A stretch of 64,000 bases of DNA, taken from the NCBI GenBank assembly GCA_020636075.1, contig JACJYO010000003.1, positions 62,001 through 126,000 on the forward strand, in the 5' to 3' direction. Made by a program: the position numbers and the translations under genes. The notes under the pieces are model-generated. The model saw only the letters and a list, made by a program, of their open reading frames with translations, ran no database searches and was not told the origin of the DNA. This stretch comes from Lewinellaceae bacterium. Its GTDB lineage: Bacteria; Bacteroidota; Bacteroidia; Chitinophagales; Saprospiraceae. Below are positions 26,654 to 35,252 of the stretch, piece by piece. Each line of letters begins with the position of its first letter. The first letter of the stretch is position 1.

Positions 26654-27922
26654 ATGAATACGATCAGCTTGCACAACACCAAAACACGAACAACCACCAT
26701 TCTCGCGGGGGTCATCGGAAATGTGATGGAATGGTACGACTTTGCCATTTACGGTTTTTTCGCCCCCATACTGGGCCGTTTATTTTTTCCTTCCGCGGAT
26801 GCGACGACCTCATTAATTGCCTCTTTCGGGGCTTTTGCCGCCGGCTTTCTGATGCGTCCGATCGGCGGAGCATTGTTTGGGCATATCGGCGACCGCATCG
26901 GGCGCAAACGCGCGTTGAACTTGTCGGTCCTGATGATGGCCGTACCCACTTTTCTGATTGGACTGATGCCGACCTATGCTCAAATCGGCGTTGGCGCGTC
27001 GATCATTCTGGTGGCCATGCGCATGTTGCAGGGACTTTCGGTCGGCGGTGAATACACCAGCTCAATCGTGTACCTCGCCGAGTGCGCACCAAAGGGCAAA
27101 CGCGGGTTGTTTACCTGTACCTCGACGTTGGGGAGTGTGTGCGGCATCATGGTAGGCTCGATGATGGGCTCGGCCATTTCTGCGGCCCTCACGGAGGAGC
27201 AATTAGCCAGTTGGGGTTGGCGCATTCCGTTCTTGCTGGGCATATTGGTTGCCGGCACGGGTTTCCTGATCCGCAGGCATATGCCCGAATCCCTTTCGGA
27301 GGAGGTCAAAATAGACAACCCGCTCCGGCAGGTCTTTAAAAACTGGCGCAGCCTGCTCACGGTCGCCGGACTCAATATGCTCACGGCTGTGGCGTTCTAC
27401 GCTGTTTTTGTATTCGTAGTGGCCTGGCTGGTGCAGTATGTGCATGAACCGCGCACCCTGGCCTTTCAACTGAATTCGTACAGCATGTTGGTTTTTCTGC
27501 TTGCGGTACCTTTCTTCGCCTGGCTCTCCGACCGGTTCGGCCGGCGACCCTTGATGATCATCGCGGCCCTGGGCACCGTGCTATTCACCTACCCGCTGGT
27601 ATGGCTGATGCATCACTCCGACCCCGCCATGATCCTGATCGGTCAGGTGGGTATGGCTATTTTGATTTCGGCTTATGCCAGTCCCATACCGGCTGCACTT
27701 ACCGAGATGTTTCCGGCAAACGTGCGGGTGAGCTCCGTCGGGGTGGGCTATAACCTGGCGTATGCCATTTTCGGTGGCACGACACCCATGGTCTGTGTTT
27801 GGTTGATCCAGAAAGAACATAGCGACCTGTCTTTCGCCTGGTACATCATGGCGGCCGCGGCTATCTCCCTGGTTGTCGTGCTGTTTATCCGCGAGCGGGC
27901 GCATGAGGAACTGCCGGAATGA
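26654..27922 (+). CDS. MFS transporter, metabolite:H+ symporter (ProP-like)
   Basis: 422 residues from ATG 26654 (MNTISLHN); the promoter TTTG at 26629 rules out earlier starts. Twelve membrane segments are suggested. GNVMEWYDFAIYGFFAP at the N-terminus and GHIGDRIGRKRALNLSV in loop 2-3 are typical of the metabolite:H+ symporter family, which includes ProP and KgtP-like proteins. Moves organic acids, betaines or similar solutes across the inner membrane. Divergent from the TlpA-like gene and equipped with its own perfect operator. A hairpin terminator follows. Confidence 0.9.
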   Translation: MNTISLHNTKTRTTTILAGVIGNVMEWYDFAIYGFFAPILGRLFFPSADATTSLIASFGAFAAGFLMRPIGGALFGHIGDRIGRKRALNLSVLMMAVPTFLIGLMPTYAQIGVGASIILVAMRMLQGLSVGGEYTSSIVYLAECAPKGKRGLFTCTSTLGSVCGIMVGSMMGSAISAALTEEQLASWGWRIPFLLGILVAGTGFLIRRHMPESLSEEVKIDNPLRQVFKNWRSLLTVAGLNMLTAVAFYAVFVFVVAWLVQYVHEPRTLAFQLNSYSMLVFLLAVPFFAWLSDRFGRRPLMIIAALGTVLFTYPLVWLMHHSDPAMILIGQVGMAILISAYASPIPAALTEMFPANVRVSSVGVGYNLAYAIFGGTTPMVCVWLIQKEHSDLSFAWYIMAAAAISLVVVLFIRERAHEELPE

Positions 27923-27958
27923 TGTCGGAATATTCTGCTTAGGGTTTTACTGTTTTGA

Positions 27959-27997
27959 CTCCGGACGCTCTTTTGTGGGGCGCCGGAGTTTTTTTTG
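27959..27997 (+). terminator. Intrinsic terminator of the MFS gene
   Basis: CTCCGG at 27959-27964 pairs with CCGGAG at 27983-27988, followed by a run of T from 27989. It lies 37 nt after the stop codon. The following stretch to 28257 contains a small hairpin near 28194-28211 but no gene; it marks the change to AT-rich sequence. Confidence 0.8.
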
Positions 27998-28257
27998 TTT
28001 GGGCGGGTGAGCTTGGTGCATCGGGATTGCCGTCCTTTTGGCAGATCTGATTTCTTTAAAACTGGTTTATCTTTGAGAGGTAGGGAACGGTCTGGATTCT
28101 TTGTCGGTGTACTTTGATTTGGCAGGGGCGTTTTTTTGCAAATACTCGGTAGAAAAAGGCCTGTCCATCCATTGGCAAAACACGCGCATTTTTGACTACG
28201 ATTTTGTAGTCGAATGTGCGGCAAACAGTAGTTCGTAACAAGTAAAAAAAGAGAATT

Positions 28258-28911
28258 ATGAGCATAAAAACAATTAGACAAAGAGGGTTTGCACTTTCAA
28301 TCATAGTTTTTCCGTTGATGCTGTTTATTGGATTTGTTACACACCCAAACTTACTTGCAATGGAACCACTTCATACTGTTGAGCAACTCGTTGGAAGGTT
28401 TCATAACAATCCAATGTACCACATCGGCCATCTTATTGTAACTTTTTCTGTACCTGTAATGATGATCTGCTTTATTGGTACCATGAATTTGTTGCAGGGA
28501 AAAGGAAAAATGTATGGATTTTGGGGAGGGGTAATTGCTTTGTTCGGTGCCTTTATTTTGGCAGTTGATAAAGGTGCTTTATGTTTGACAATGTCTGCTT
28601 TTGACACACTTCCCGAAGATCAATTTTCAGATTTCACACGCTATTTACAAGTAATTGTTTCTAAAGAAGGACTCCTTTTTATTGTATGGTTATTATTTGC
28701 ATTAATTATTGGAGGCATCCTACAAACCATTGGGCTGATGAAAGAAGGAGTTATTCAAAAATGGCAGGGTATATTAATAATTGTTGGTCTGCTACTATTA
28801 GCCAATCCGGACATTGAATTAATAAGCTCAATTGGATCTGCATTGATGTGCATAGGGTATGTTCCATGGGGAATTAAAGAAGTAAAAAAACCAGTTGCTA
28901 ACAATAGCTAA
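28258..28911 (+). CDS. Six-helix integral membrane protein of unknown function
   Basis: 217 residues with about six hydrophobic segments (IIVFPLMLFIGFV, HLIVTFSVPVMMICFIG, FWGGVIALFGAFILAV, LLFIVWLLFALIIGGIL, GILIIVGLLLLA, IGSALMCIGYV). No catalytic motif is recognisable. Base composition is markedly more AT-rich than the flanking 27 kb. Its last codons and TAG stop lie within an attC-like palindrome starting at 28896, the arrangement typical of integron cassettes. First gene of an AT-rich block of unrelated single genes. Confidence 0.75.
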   Translation: MSIKTIRQRGFALSIIVFPLMLFIGFVTHPNLLAMEPLHTVEQLVGRFHNNPMYHIGHLIVTFSVPVMMICFIGTMNLLQGKGKMYGFWGGVIALFGAFILAVDKGALCLTMSAFDTLPEDQFSDFTRYLQVIVSKEGLLFIVWLLFALIIGGILQTIGLMKEGVIQKWQGILIIVGLLLLANPDIELISSIGSALMCIGYVPWGIKEVKKPVANNS

Positions 28912-28962
28912 AACGATAGCAGGTTCGATTCCTCACCTACTCCGTTTAGCCAAACGTTAGCA
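28896..28962 (+). repeat. attC-like palindrome 1
   Basis: TGCTAAC at 28896-28902 and its exact complement GTTAGCA at 28956-28962 bound a 67-bp imperfect palindrome. Inner arms GCTAAAACG and CGTTTAGC pair with one extra base, then AGCAGGT and ACCTACT pair. The AAC/GTT triplets and an unpaired extra base are features of integron attC sites, although the outer core deviates from RYYYAAC/GTTRRRY. Confidence 0.5.
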
Positions 28963-29035
28963 TTCATTAAAACGGCCTGAACAAGCTAAAAAAAGGCATT
29001 AAAGAGAAGTAGGCACATTAAAATTATATTTTAAC

Positions 29036-29629
29036 ATGAAAAGTCAAATTGTAATATTTTTTGCATTCGTAATGCTTAGTGCTTGTGGTGACCCTACGAA
29101 ATCCGGCATCACCCAACAACCAACTCTAGCTGATTATCAAGTTGGTGAAAAATGGGTTTGGAAATATAAAGGCGTAACTACGGAAGGAGAAGTACGTTCG
29201 GATGGGACAGATACAAAAGAAATAGTCAGTACTGACGGAGTTTTAGGTATGACAATTGGCAAGGATACAATTCCTGTTACTGACATTGTTAAACCAGAAA
29301 AAAGCGAAACACCCAAATATGACTGGCCTTTGGAAGTTGGCAAAAAGTGGCGATATGAAAGCAATTGGACAAGTCAAGATGGAACAACGGGAAATCAAAG
29401 TCAAGACGCCGAAATACTATCATACCAGGAAGAAACAGTAGAAGCTGGAACATTTATGGCCTACACAATTAAATACACTGGTAAAACCACCAATTCCAGA
29501 GGATATAGTGCAAATGAAACAGAAGTTTGGTTATATGCTCCTGCTGTAAAAAATTTCATAAAACTCACTCAAAATCAAGGTGATTTTCTATATGTGGAAG
29601 AATTAATCGAATATTCAAAACCGAAATAA
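29036..29629 (+). CDS. Small lipoprotein of unknown function
   Basis: 197 residues. MKSQIVIFFAFVMLSACGD gives a lipobox LSAC with Cys17. The mature part is beta-rich and starts with QVGEKWVWKYKG; DWPLEVGKKWRYESNW and VEAGTFMAYTIKYTGK resemble repeats in small Bacteroidota lipoproteins with a DUF3108-like look, but I cannot assign a family. AT-rich, single-gene unit, preceded by an attC-like site at 28896 and followed by a weaker one at 29639. Confidence 0.7.
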   Translation: MKSQIVIFFAFVMLSACGDPTKSGITQQPTLADYQVGEKWVWKYKGVTTEGEVRSDGTDTKEIVSTDGVLGMTIGKDTIPVTDIVKPEKSETPKYDWPLEVGKKWRYESNWTSQDGTTGNQSQDAEILSYQEETVEAGTFMAYTIKYTGKTTNSRGYSANETEVWLYAPAVKNFIKLTQNQGDFLYVEELIEYSKPK

Positions 29630-29638
29630 AAACACAAA

Positions 29639-29681
29639 TGCTAACATTCGTCGGCTACTTCATTTAGCCAGACCGTTCACA
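29639..29681 (+). repeat. Weak attC-like palindrome 2
   Basis: TGCTAAC at 29639-29645 is followed by CGTCGGCTA and TAGCCAGACCG, which pair, and ends near GTTCACA (29675-29681). The right core is degenerate and the element is short, so it may be decayed or not an attC. Confidence 0.3.
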
Positions 29682-29730
29682 GTAACAAAAACAAGAAATC
29701 CCAAACCGGAGGAAGTATTTAATTGAAAAA

Positions 29731-30051
29731 ATGGCAATGATAAAAAAAGCTACAAATTGGAAAGACCTTTCTTTATCCCCGGCCTTATTCTGGGATACCG
29801 ATCCTTCAATAATTAAACTTGATACACATGCCAAAACGATAGTGGAACGCGTGATCACGCATGGCACATGGACCGAATTCAAAAGTATTCTGGGTTATTA
29901 TGGTAAGGATCGCATGAAGGAGATAATCATCAACCTGCGTTATTTAGACAACCGGACACTGAGTTTTTGTAGTGCGTATTTCTTTGTGCCCAAATCAGAT
30001 TTCAGATGCTATACTATGAGACAGTCGAACCCGACACACTGGAATTATTAA
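29731..30051 (+). CDS. Putative antitoxin (DUF6922-like) of an AbiEii-type pair
   Basis: 106 residues. DLSLSPALFWDTDPSIIKLD and VERVITHGTWTEFKSIL match the small DUF6922-like proteins usually encoded in front of AbiEii-type nucleotidyltransferases. No signal or membrane segment. The 3' end overlaps the toxin-like gene by 46 nt in another frame, suggesting translational coupling. Antitoxin role is inferred from position. Confidence 0.65.
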   Translation: MAMIKKATNWKDLSLSPALFWDTDPSIIKLDTHAKTIVERVITHGTWTEFKSILGYYGKDRMKEIIINLRYLDNRTLSFCSAYFFVPKSDFRCYTMRQSNPTHWNY

Positions 30052-30620
30052 GAAGATTGATGGAAAGCCCCTACCTGTCAACTTTCTGTTTAGTTGGAGG
30101 CACATCGCTGTCTCTACAAATTGGCCATAGGAAATCTATTGACCTCGATCTATTTTCGGAAAAAGATTTTAACGGCGATGAACTTTTAGCAAACCTAACG
30201 CAGGATTTCCAGCACATCGAAGTTTTAACCAAAATGAAAGGCACGTTACTGACTCGTATTCAGGGCATAAAAGTAGATTTTTTGAGATTCAATTACCCAT
30301 CGATTCGCCCTGTGAGGATGGAGGGGCATCTTCGCCTCCTTACCCCGGAAGATATTGCGCCGATGAAATTAGACGCTATTGCCGGGAGAGGCAAAAAGAA
30401 AGATTTCTATGACATTTACTTTCTTTTGGAGAAAATGAGCTTACAAGAGATGCTCGATCTGCATAGCGAGAAGTTCAAACTAAGCACAACTTTTCATATA
30501 GTAAAAAGTTTGACTTATTTCGAAGATGCAGAAGAAGATGACCTGCCCGTTTTGATGAAAAGAAAGGCAACATGGCCACAAGTCAAAAATAAAATTTTGG
30601 CGGCCGTTGCTTCTTTGTAA
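30006..30620 (+). CDS. AbiEii/AbiGii-type nucleotidyltransferase toxin
   Basis: 204 residues. FCLVGGTSLSLQIGHRKSIDLDLF carries the nucleotidyltransferase core (GG-T-S-L and D-x-D after HR-S), and MKLDAIAGRGKKKDFYDIYFLLE is the second conserved segment of PF08843. Family members act as toxins of abortive-infection or toxin-antitoxin systems by nucleotide transfer. Start overlaps the upstream gene; the ATG at 30057 (MESPYL) is a shorter alternative. Followed by an attC-like site at 30663-30728. Toxin-antitoxin pairs are common integron cassettes. Confidence 0.82.
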   Translation: MLYYETVEPDTLELLRRLMESPYLSTFCLVGGTSLSLQIGHRKSIDLDLFSEKDFNGDELLANLTQDFQHIEVLTKMKGTLLTRIQGIKVDFLRFNYPSIRPVRMEGHLRLLTPEDIAPMKLDAIAGRGKKKDFYDIYFLLEKMSLQEMLDLHSEKFKLSTTFHIVKSLTYFEDAEEDDLPVLMKRKATWPQVKNKILAAVASL

Positions 30621-30662
30621 TTGTTTCAAAAAAACATTCAGATTTATAGAAAAAAACCAATC

Positions 30663-30728
30663 TATGAACAATCACCTCCCGAAAATTGCTTCCTAAGCGT
30701 CACACATTCGGGAAGCATAACGTTAGCG
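30663..30728 (+). repeat. attC-like palindrome 3
   Basis: GTTAGCG at 30722-30728 is preceded by a hairpin TGCTTCC / GGGAAGCA (about 30688-30717) and by CCCGAA / TTCGGG pairing. The left core, near 30663-30669 (TATGAAC), keeps only the AAC triplet. Confidence 0.4.
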
Positions 30729-30737
30729 GCTATTTGA

Positions 30738-31559
30738 ATGAAACACTTCATCACCATATCGGCCTTGTTAATTTTGGCCCAAATCTGTTTTGGGCAAAAA
30801 TTAACCTCATTTGAAATTGAGCAGGTGACTCTTCCAGGTGGACATTTCTCAAAATATCAATTTGACGGTGAAAAGTTGATAGTTACAGAAAACAGTAAAA
30901 GGAAAAAAAGAATTAATCTCGACCAAAGAGAAATAAATCAACTTGACTCTGTTTTGAACGCTGTAAGAATAGACACTTTAAAAGATTCTTACTCCCGTCC
31001 TGTTATGGACGGCATAAACCACACCTTCTTATTCGAATATGCCGGGAAGAAAAAAGTAGTCAAACTATGGAACTACTACCTTGAAAATCTAGACAGATTT
31101 TTAATAGCAGTAAATGACTTATTGAGGGAAAAATATCAGATTATCTCGCTTGGACAAGATATGCTTGCTCAGCCAGATACAGTCATTTATTATCTGCCTG
31201 ACTTTTACGTAGACACTTTTGACATTCCTGACCAATATGATTCCTACAGGGTAATGTGCTTTAGAAAAGGTTACTTCATCACGGACATCTTAGATTCAAT
31301 CAACCTTTGCGACTGTAGAATTTATCCAACTGACAAAAACGGAGTTTACAAAAAGCGTCACTATTGGAGGGCTTTTAGACTTGAAGGCAATTCATGGAGG
31401 AGAGAATACTTCGACAATCAAAGTCAATCTTTCAGAACAGAATACATTAAAGACATTTTTCCCTATGAAATTGTGAGTGAAAAAACACATGCCGATATTG
31501 GTACAAAACCGTCAGTTGAGATTTATAAATACTATAAAACCCATATAGTAGAAAAATAG
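30738..31559 (+). CDS. Secreted or periplasmic protein of unknown function
   Basis: 273 residues. Signal peptide 1-20 (MKHFITISALLILAQICFGQ). The mature part is charged, with alternating beta-like segments (FEIEQVTLPGGHFSKYQFDG, NHTFLFEYAGKKKVVKLWNY) and a Cys pair in NLCDCRIYP. I do not recognise a family. AT-rich. Starts 10 nt after attC-like site 3, the spacing expected of a cassette gene, and is followed by a possible weak site at 31569-31618. Confidence 0.7.
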   Translation: MKHFITISALLILAQICFGQKLTSFEIEQVTLPGGHFSKYQFDGEKLIVTENSKRKKRINLDQREINQLDSVLNAVRIDTLKDSYSRPVMDGINHTFLFEYAGKKKVVKLWNYYLENLDRFLIAVNDLLREKYQIISLGQDMLAQPDTVIYYLPDFYVDTFDIPDQYDSYRVMCFRKGYFITDILDSINLCDCRIYPTDKNGVYKKRHYWRAFRLEGNSWRREYFDNQSQSFRTEYIKDIFPYEIVSEKTHADIGTKPSVEIYKYYKTHIVEK

Positions 31560-31568
31560 AAAAACAAC

Positions 31569-31618
31569 CGCTAACACAGCTTCACCGCTAACCGCTCGCT
31601 AAACGTGGTGATATAACA
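31569..31618 (+). repeat. Weak attC-like palindrome 4
   Basis: CGCTAAC at 31569-31575, then TTCACC / GGTGA pairing around a GC-richer centre, with no clear GTTAGC right core. Kept only because it follows the same gene-end position as the better sites. Confidence 0.25.
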
Positions 31619-31690
31619 AGGAAGCAGCCATTCCATGGCATTTACCATCAAGTCAGGTTTCAGCTACAACATTCAAGGATTAGGATACAT

Positions 31691-31742
31691 TTCCCTGTTC
31701 AATAGCCTTCACTTTTGTGCTATTGTTTAATTCAACAGGGAA
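31691..31742 (+). promoter_or_regulatory. Inverted-repeat operator candidate upstream of the SDR gene
   Basis: TTCCCTGTT (31691-31699) and AACAGGGAA (31734-31742) are perfect inverted copies, with AATAG and CTATT inside. A TTTTG element lies in the loop near 31712-31716, and the start codon follows 3 nt after the right arm. A dimeric repressor binding over the promoter would fit. Confidence 0.45.
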
Positions 31743-31745
31743 ATC

Positions 31746-32612
31746 ATGAATTTATCAGGGAAAACAGCTATTGTAACAGGCTCAAACACAGGAATAGGAT
31801 TTGAAACTGCATTAGATTTATTTCAGAAAGGAGCAAAAGTCATTGTTGCTTGTCGCAATGAAGAAAAAGCCTTAAATGCGATAAAAAGAATGCAGGCTCA
31901 AGGGGGAACCGGCGAACTTGTTTATGGCCATTTAGATTTGGCAAGCCTGAGTTCTGTAAAAGCTTTTTCAGAAAAAATAATAGAAACCGAATCAAGATTG
32001 GATCTGCTGGTTAATAATGCCGGAATTATGATTCCACCGCCATCAAAAACAGAAGATGGTTTTGAAATTCAGTTCGGCGTAAATTTCATTGGTCATTTTG
32101 CGCTTACCGGTCATTTATTTAATTTATTGGAATCTACAAAAGGTTCTAGAGTAGTCACCTTAAGCAGTATTGCGCATAGAGGCGCCGCCATTGATTTTGA
32201 TAATTTTCGATTAGAAAAAGCGTATAAAAATTGGAGAGAATATGGGCAAAGCAAATTGGCAGATATCATTTTTGCACTTGAGTTTGATAAAAGGCTTAGA
32301 AAAAATGGTTGCCAAACCATATCACTTGCTGCACACCCGGGTTTTAGTGAAACGGATTTACAAAAATATATGGACAAGGATATGCTTGCCTCTCTTGAAT
32401 TAATGACTGCCCAAGAAGGTGCTCAACCAACCCTGGCTGCTTGTTTACGTGCCGATGCCAAAGGGGGACAATATTGGGGGCCCGATGGATATAATGAGCA
32501 AAAAGGCAAACCTGCGTTAGCAAAAATTGATGCCGCGGCCTTAGACGAAAATCTAAATGCCAAACTATGGGATTGGGCGAAAGAAACGACAGGTGTGAAT
32601 TTCCCTTTCTAA
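31746..32612 (+). CDS. Short-chain dehydrogenase/reductase
   Basis: 288 residues. TGSNTGIGFETA is the Rossmann NAD(P)-binding glycine motif; NNAGIM follows; catalytic Ser in VVTLSSIAH and YGQSK gives Tyr-x-x-x-Lys. The insert and length resemble the retinol dehydrogenase/protochlorophyllide-reductase-like branch of SDRs. Cytoplasmic oxidoreductase, substrate unknown. Followed 69 nt later by a broken AraC-type regulator gene, probably its former regulator. Confidence 0.9.
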   Translation: MNLSGKTAIVTGSNTGIGFETALDLFQKGAKVIVACRNEEKALNAIKRMQAQGGTGELVYGHLDLASLSSVKAFSEKIIETESRLDLLVNNAGIMIPPPSKTEDGFEIQFGVNFIGHFALTGHLFNLLESTKGSRVVTLSSIAHRGAAIDFDNFRLEKAYKNWREYGQSKLADIIFALEFDKRLRKNGCQTISLAAHPGFSETDLQKYMDKDMLASLELMTAQEGAQPTLAACLRADAKGGQYWGPDGYNEQKGKPALAKIDAAALDENLNAKLWDWAKETTGVNFPF

Positions 32613-32681
32613 GAGCGTGTCTGGCGATTCCGAAAAACAGTTCAGAGAAATAATCTATATTCGTTACAGAATCTATAAAAA

Positions 32682-33489
32682 ATGTTGCACGCAAGACCGG
32701 CAAGGCTAAAAACAATCAGTGACCTGCATCGCTTTAACAACATAGCGCCACCAGAGCACCCATTAATTAGTTTGATGGATTACAGCAAAATAAATCCAAC
32801 GCCCGAAAACAATACATTGAAATGGGTGCAGCATTTTTATACCATTTCCATAAAACGCAATGTAACCGGCAAATACCGGTATGGGCAACAACCTTATGAC
32901 TTTGATGAAGGGTTAATGACTTTTTTCTCTCCTGAGCAGGTTATTTCTGTACAAATCACAGAGGAAGATGCAAAAAGCAATCCGACGGGATGGATTTTAG
33001 CGGTTCATCCTGATTTTCTATTTGGAACTGCACTGGCAACAAACATCAAAAAATATCCATTTTTGAATTATTCAGTCCGGGAAGCACTTTTCTATCCGAA
33101 AAGAAGAGAATATAATAACTGGAATACTGGAAAATATAAAAAATGAATATCAGGCGAACCTCGACCAGTTCAGCCAGCAAATAATCATCAGTCAGCTGGA
33201 ATTATTACTCAACTATGCAGAGCGGTTTTATCAGCGACAGTTTTTGACCCGAAAAATTTCCAACCATCAAATACTGGATAAACTGGAGGAACTTTTAGAA
33301 GACTATTTCAATGGCGATGATGTGGCAGATAATGGCTTGCCAACCGTTCAGGGTATCGCTCAAAGTTTGAATCTTACGCCTGATTACCTGAGCAGTATGC
33401 TCAAGAGTTTAACGGGGCAATCCACCCAAGAGCATATTCACCAAAAACTAATAGAAAAAGCAAAAGTGAAGTTTGCCGCAAGCAGGTGA
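32682..33489 (+). pseudogene. AraC-family regulator, frameshifted and C-terminally truncated
   Basis: The first frame (32682-33146) encodes the sensor half (LISLMDYSKINPTPENN, YDFDEGLMTFFSPEQV). Near 33089-33093, in a run of T, a +1 base would restore EENIITGILENIKNEYQ, and the frame then continues through LDQFSQQIIISQLELLLNYAE to the first HTH (GIAQSLNLTPDYLSSMLKSLTGQS) and stops at KAKVKFAASR. The second helix-turn-helix, about 40 residues, is missing. So even with the frameshift repaired the protein lacks half of its DNA-binding domain. Probably dead. Confidence 0.8.
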
Positions 33490-33645
33490 TCCGGAATTTA
33501 CGATAGATCCGGAATTCCGGGTTTGGAAATGGATGGAATGGGCATTCTTTTTGCCTTGATGGTGCAACTGCCCAATTTCAACCTGATGGCCTGAAGTGTT
33601 CAAAATCTACCAAACACCTCCAAAGGCAAAATCCCCAAACATACT

Positions 33646-35163
33646 CTATCCATCCACCACAGTCCTCGGCAGCACAATCGTAAACTCCGTGTACATCCCC
33701 GGTTCGCTGTCCACTTCCAGTTTCCCCTTATGCTCATGCACGATGATGTTGTAACTGATGGACAGCCCGAGGCCGGTATTGCCAAGACCTACCGGCTTGG
33801 TGGTGAAAAACGGGGTGAAAATTTTGCCCATAACTTCAGCCGGCACCCCGGGGCCATTATCCCGGATGGATAGCGCAATTGCATCCGGCAGGTTCCGGGT
33901 AACCACTGTAAGGCAGGGTTTGAAATCCGGAAATTCTCCATGTTTCTGATTGAGCGCATAGAATGCATTGCTGAGGATATTAATGATCACCCGGGCAAAA
34001 TTGTGCGGATATATCTCTGCTTTCGGCAGCACAGGATCGAATTGCCTGTCGATGTGGATTTGCAGATCGGGGTGCGTGGCCCGGTAACTCTGATAGACCA
34101 GGTTGACGTTATCCTCCACCAGTTCATTCAAATCCATCTTGCGCAAGGAATCGGAAGTGCCCCGCGAGTGATCCATCATGGTGAGCACTATGCGGTTAAT
34201 CTCCTTACCGCTGGTTTCGATATCCGTCGAGTTTTGCTCAAGGTCGTGCAAGCGGCCCTGGACAAACGGCAGGGTCCGGGGACTCCAGCTGGTCGGGTCC
34301 TTGTCGATTTCCGCCTGGATTTCAGCAATCAGGCGTTTGTTTATGCCGGCAAAATTGTTGATAAAATTGAGCGGGTTTTTGATCTCATGCGCAATGCCGG
34401 CAGTCAGCATGCCAAGTGAAGCCATGCGTTCCTGGACCATAAGTTGTTCCTGGATTTTGCGCTTCTCGCGTTCTCTGGCTTGTTTCAGGCGGTAAAAAAC
34501 GATCAGAAACAAGATGACAAGGATGGCAATGCTCAGGCCCGCCAGAGCGAATATGCTGACAAACCGGTGTTGCTGGATTTTTGCGGTGTTTTCGTAGCGT
34601 TCGACTCGCTCGCTGTAATCTTTTGCCATATTGGTCACCATGCGGATATGCTCCCCATTGACCAGGGTATCCTTTGCCGACTGGTACAGCTCCAGGTAGC
34701 GCAGTGCCTCGGCATGGTTATTTTGTTCCTTGTGGATGGCGTATAACTTAGCCGAGGCCGTTTTTATGTGCTCGTGGCTTTGAATGGAACAGGCAACCAA
34801 CAATCCGCTTTTGTAGTATAAAATAGCGCTATCCGTAACCCCGCGCCGCATGTGGGTAGATGCGAGCTGGTTAAGGATGCCGGCCAGCAAAAGGCTGTCA
34901 CCGGCCTGCACCGCAAACGCCCGGGCCTTATGCAGGTGTTGCTTTGCCAATTCATACTGGCCATTGTCGTGGTGGGCCTTCCCCAGGCCGAAGCTTATAC
35001 GGGCTTTTTTGCTCAGGTAGTCAATGGCACTGTTCTCCCCTTCCAACATGGCCAGTTCCACGTTCAAACTGTCAATAACCGGGTTTCGGGCGCTTTGCGC
35101 GATCAATCCGTTTACCGTAAAAACCAATAGTATTATTCCATACCAGCGCATACTTCTAATCAT
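33646..35163 (-). CDS. TPR-type sensor histidine kinase
   Basis: 505 residues. Signal peptide or first membrane segment 1-22; TPR-like periplasmic helices about 45-190 (KAHHDNGQYELAKQHLHKA); transmembrane segment about 205-228 (FALAGLSIAILVILFLIVFY); HisKA with GIAHEIKNPLNFINNF; HATPase with NILSNAFYAL, DNGPGVP and GNTGLGLSI. The catalytic half closely matches the larger kinases next door. The gene carries its own operator at 35190-35252, located between it and the hybrid regulator, so it is likely a target and a modulator of the same circuit (feedback). Confidence 0.9.
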   Translation of the reverse strand: MIRSMRWYGIILLVFTVNGLIAQSARNPVIDSLNVELAMLEGENSAIDYLSKKARISFGLGKAHHDNGQYELAKQHLHKARAFAVQAGDSLLLAGILNQLASTHMRRGVTDSAILYYKSGLLVACSIQSHEHIKTASAKLYAIHKEQNNHAEALRYLELYQSAKDTLVNGEHIRMVTNMAKDYSERVERYENTAKIQQHRFVSIFALAGLSIAILVILFLIVFYRLKQAREREKRKIQEQLMVQERMASLGMLTAGIAHEIKNPLNFINNFAGINKRLIAEIQAEIDKDPTSWSPRTLPFVQGRLHDLEQNSTDIETSGKEINRIVLTMMDHSRGTSDSLRKMDLNELVEDNVNLVYQSYRATHPDLQIHIDRQFDPVLPKAEIYPHNFARVIINILSNAFYALNQKHGEFPDFKPCLTVVTRNLPDAIALSIRDNGPGVPAEVMGKIFTPFFTTKPVGLGNTGLGLSISYNIIVHEHKGKLEVDSEPGMYTEFTIVLPRTVVDG

Positions 35164-35189
35164 AATTTATGCAACTTTCTTATATGGAA

Positions 35190-35252
35190 CAAAGGTACCC
35201 GGGGTACCACCCGGCATCCTTGTACTATTGTCTAAATACCAGGCTTATTGTT
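35190..35252 (-). promoter_or_regulatory. Operator and promoter of the TPR kinase gene
   Basis: Minus-strand GACAATAGT (35232-35224) and AACAATAAG (35252-35244), spacing 20 bp, directly after the stop of the regulator gene. TTTG at 35193-35190 lies 30 nt from the proximal half-site, so the distal half-site to TTTG distance (59 nt span) is the same as at most other sites. Confidence 0.7.

Noticed and set aside
28899..28919. CTAACAATAGC then ACGATAGC resembling two operator half-sites
   Set aside because: Spacing is wrong, no TTTG at the right distance, and the bases belong to the attC-like left end.
28926..28950. tRNA T-arm-like GGTTCGATTCC
   Set aside because: No acceptor, D or anticodon arms around it; it lies in the loop of the attC-like palindrome.
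31716..31728. CTATTGTTT half-site upstream of the SDR gene
   Set aside because: Single copy, opposite orientation to the gene and no partner at 21 bp.
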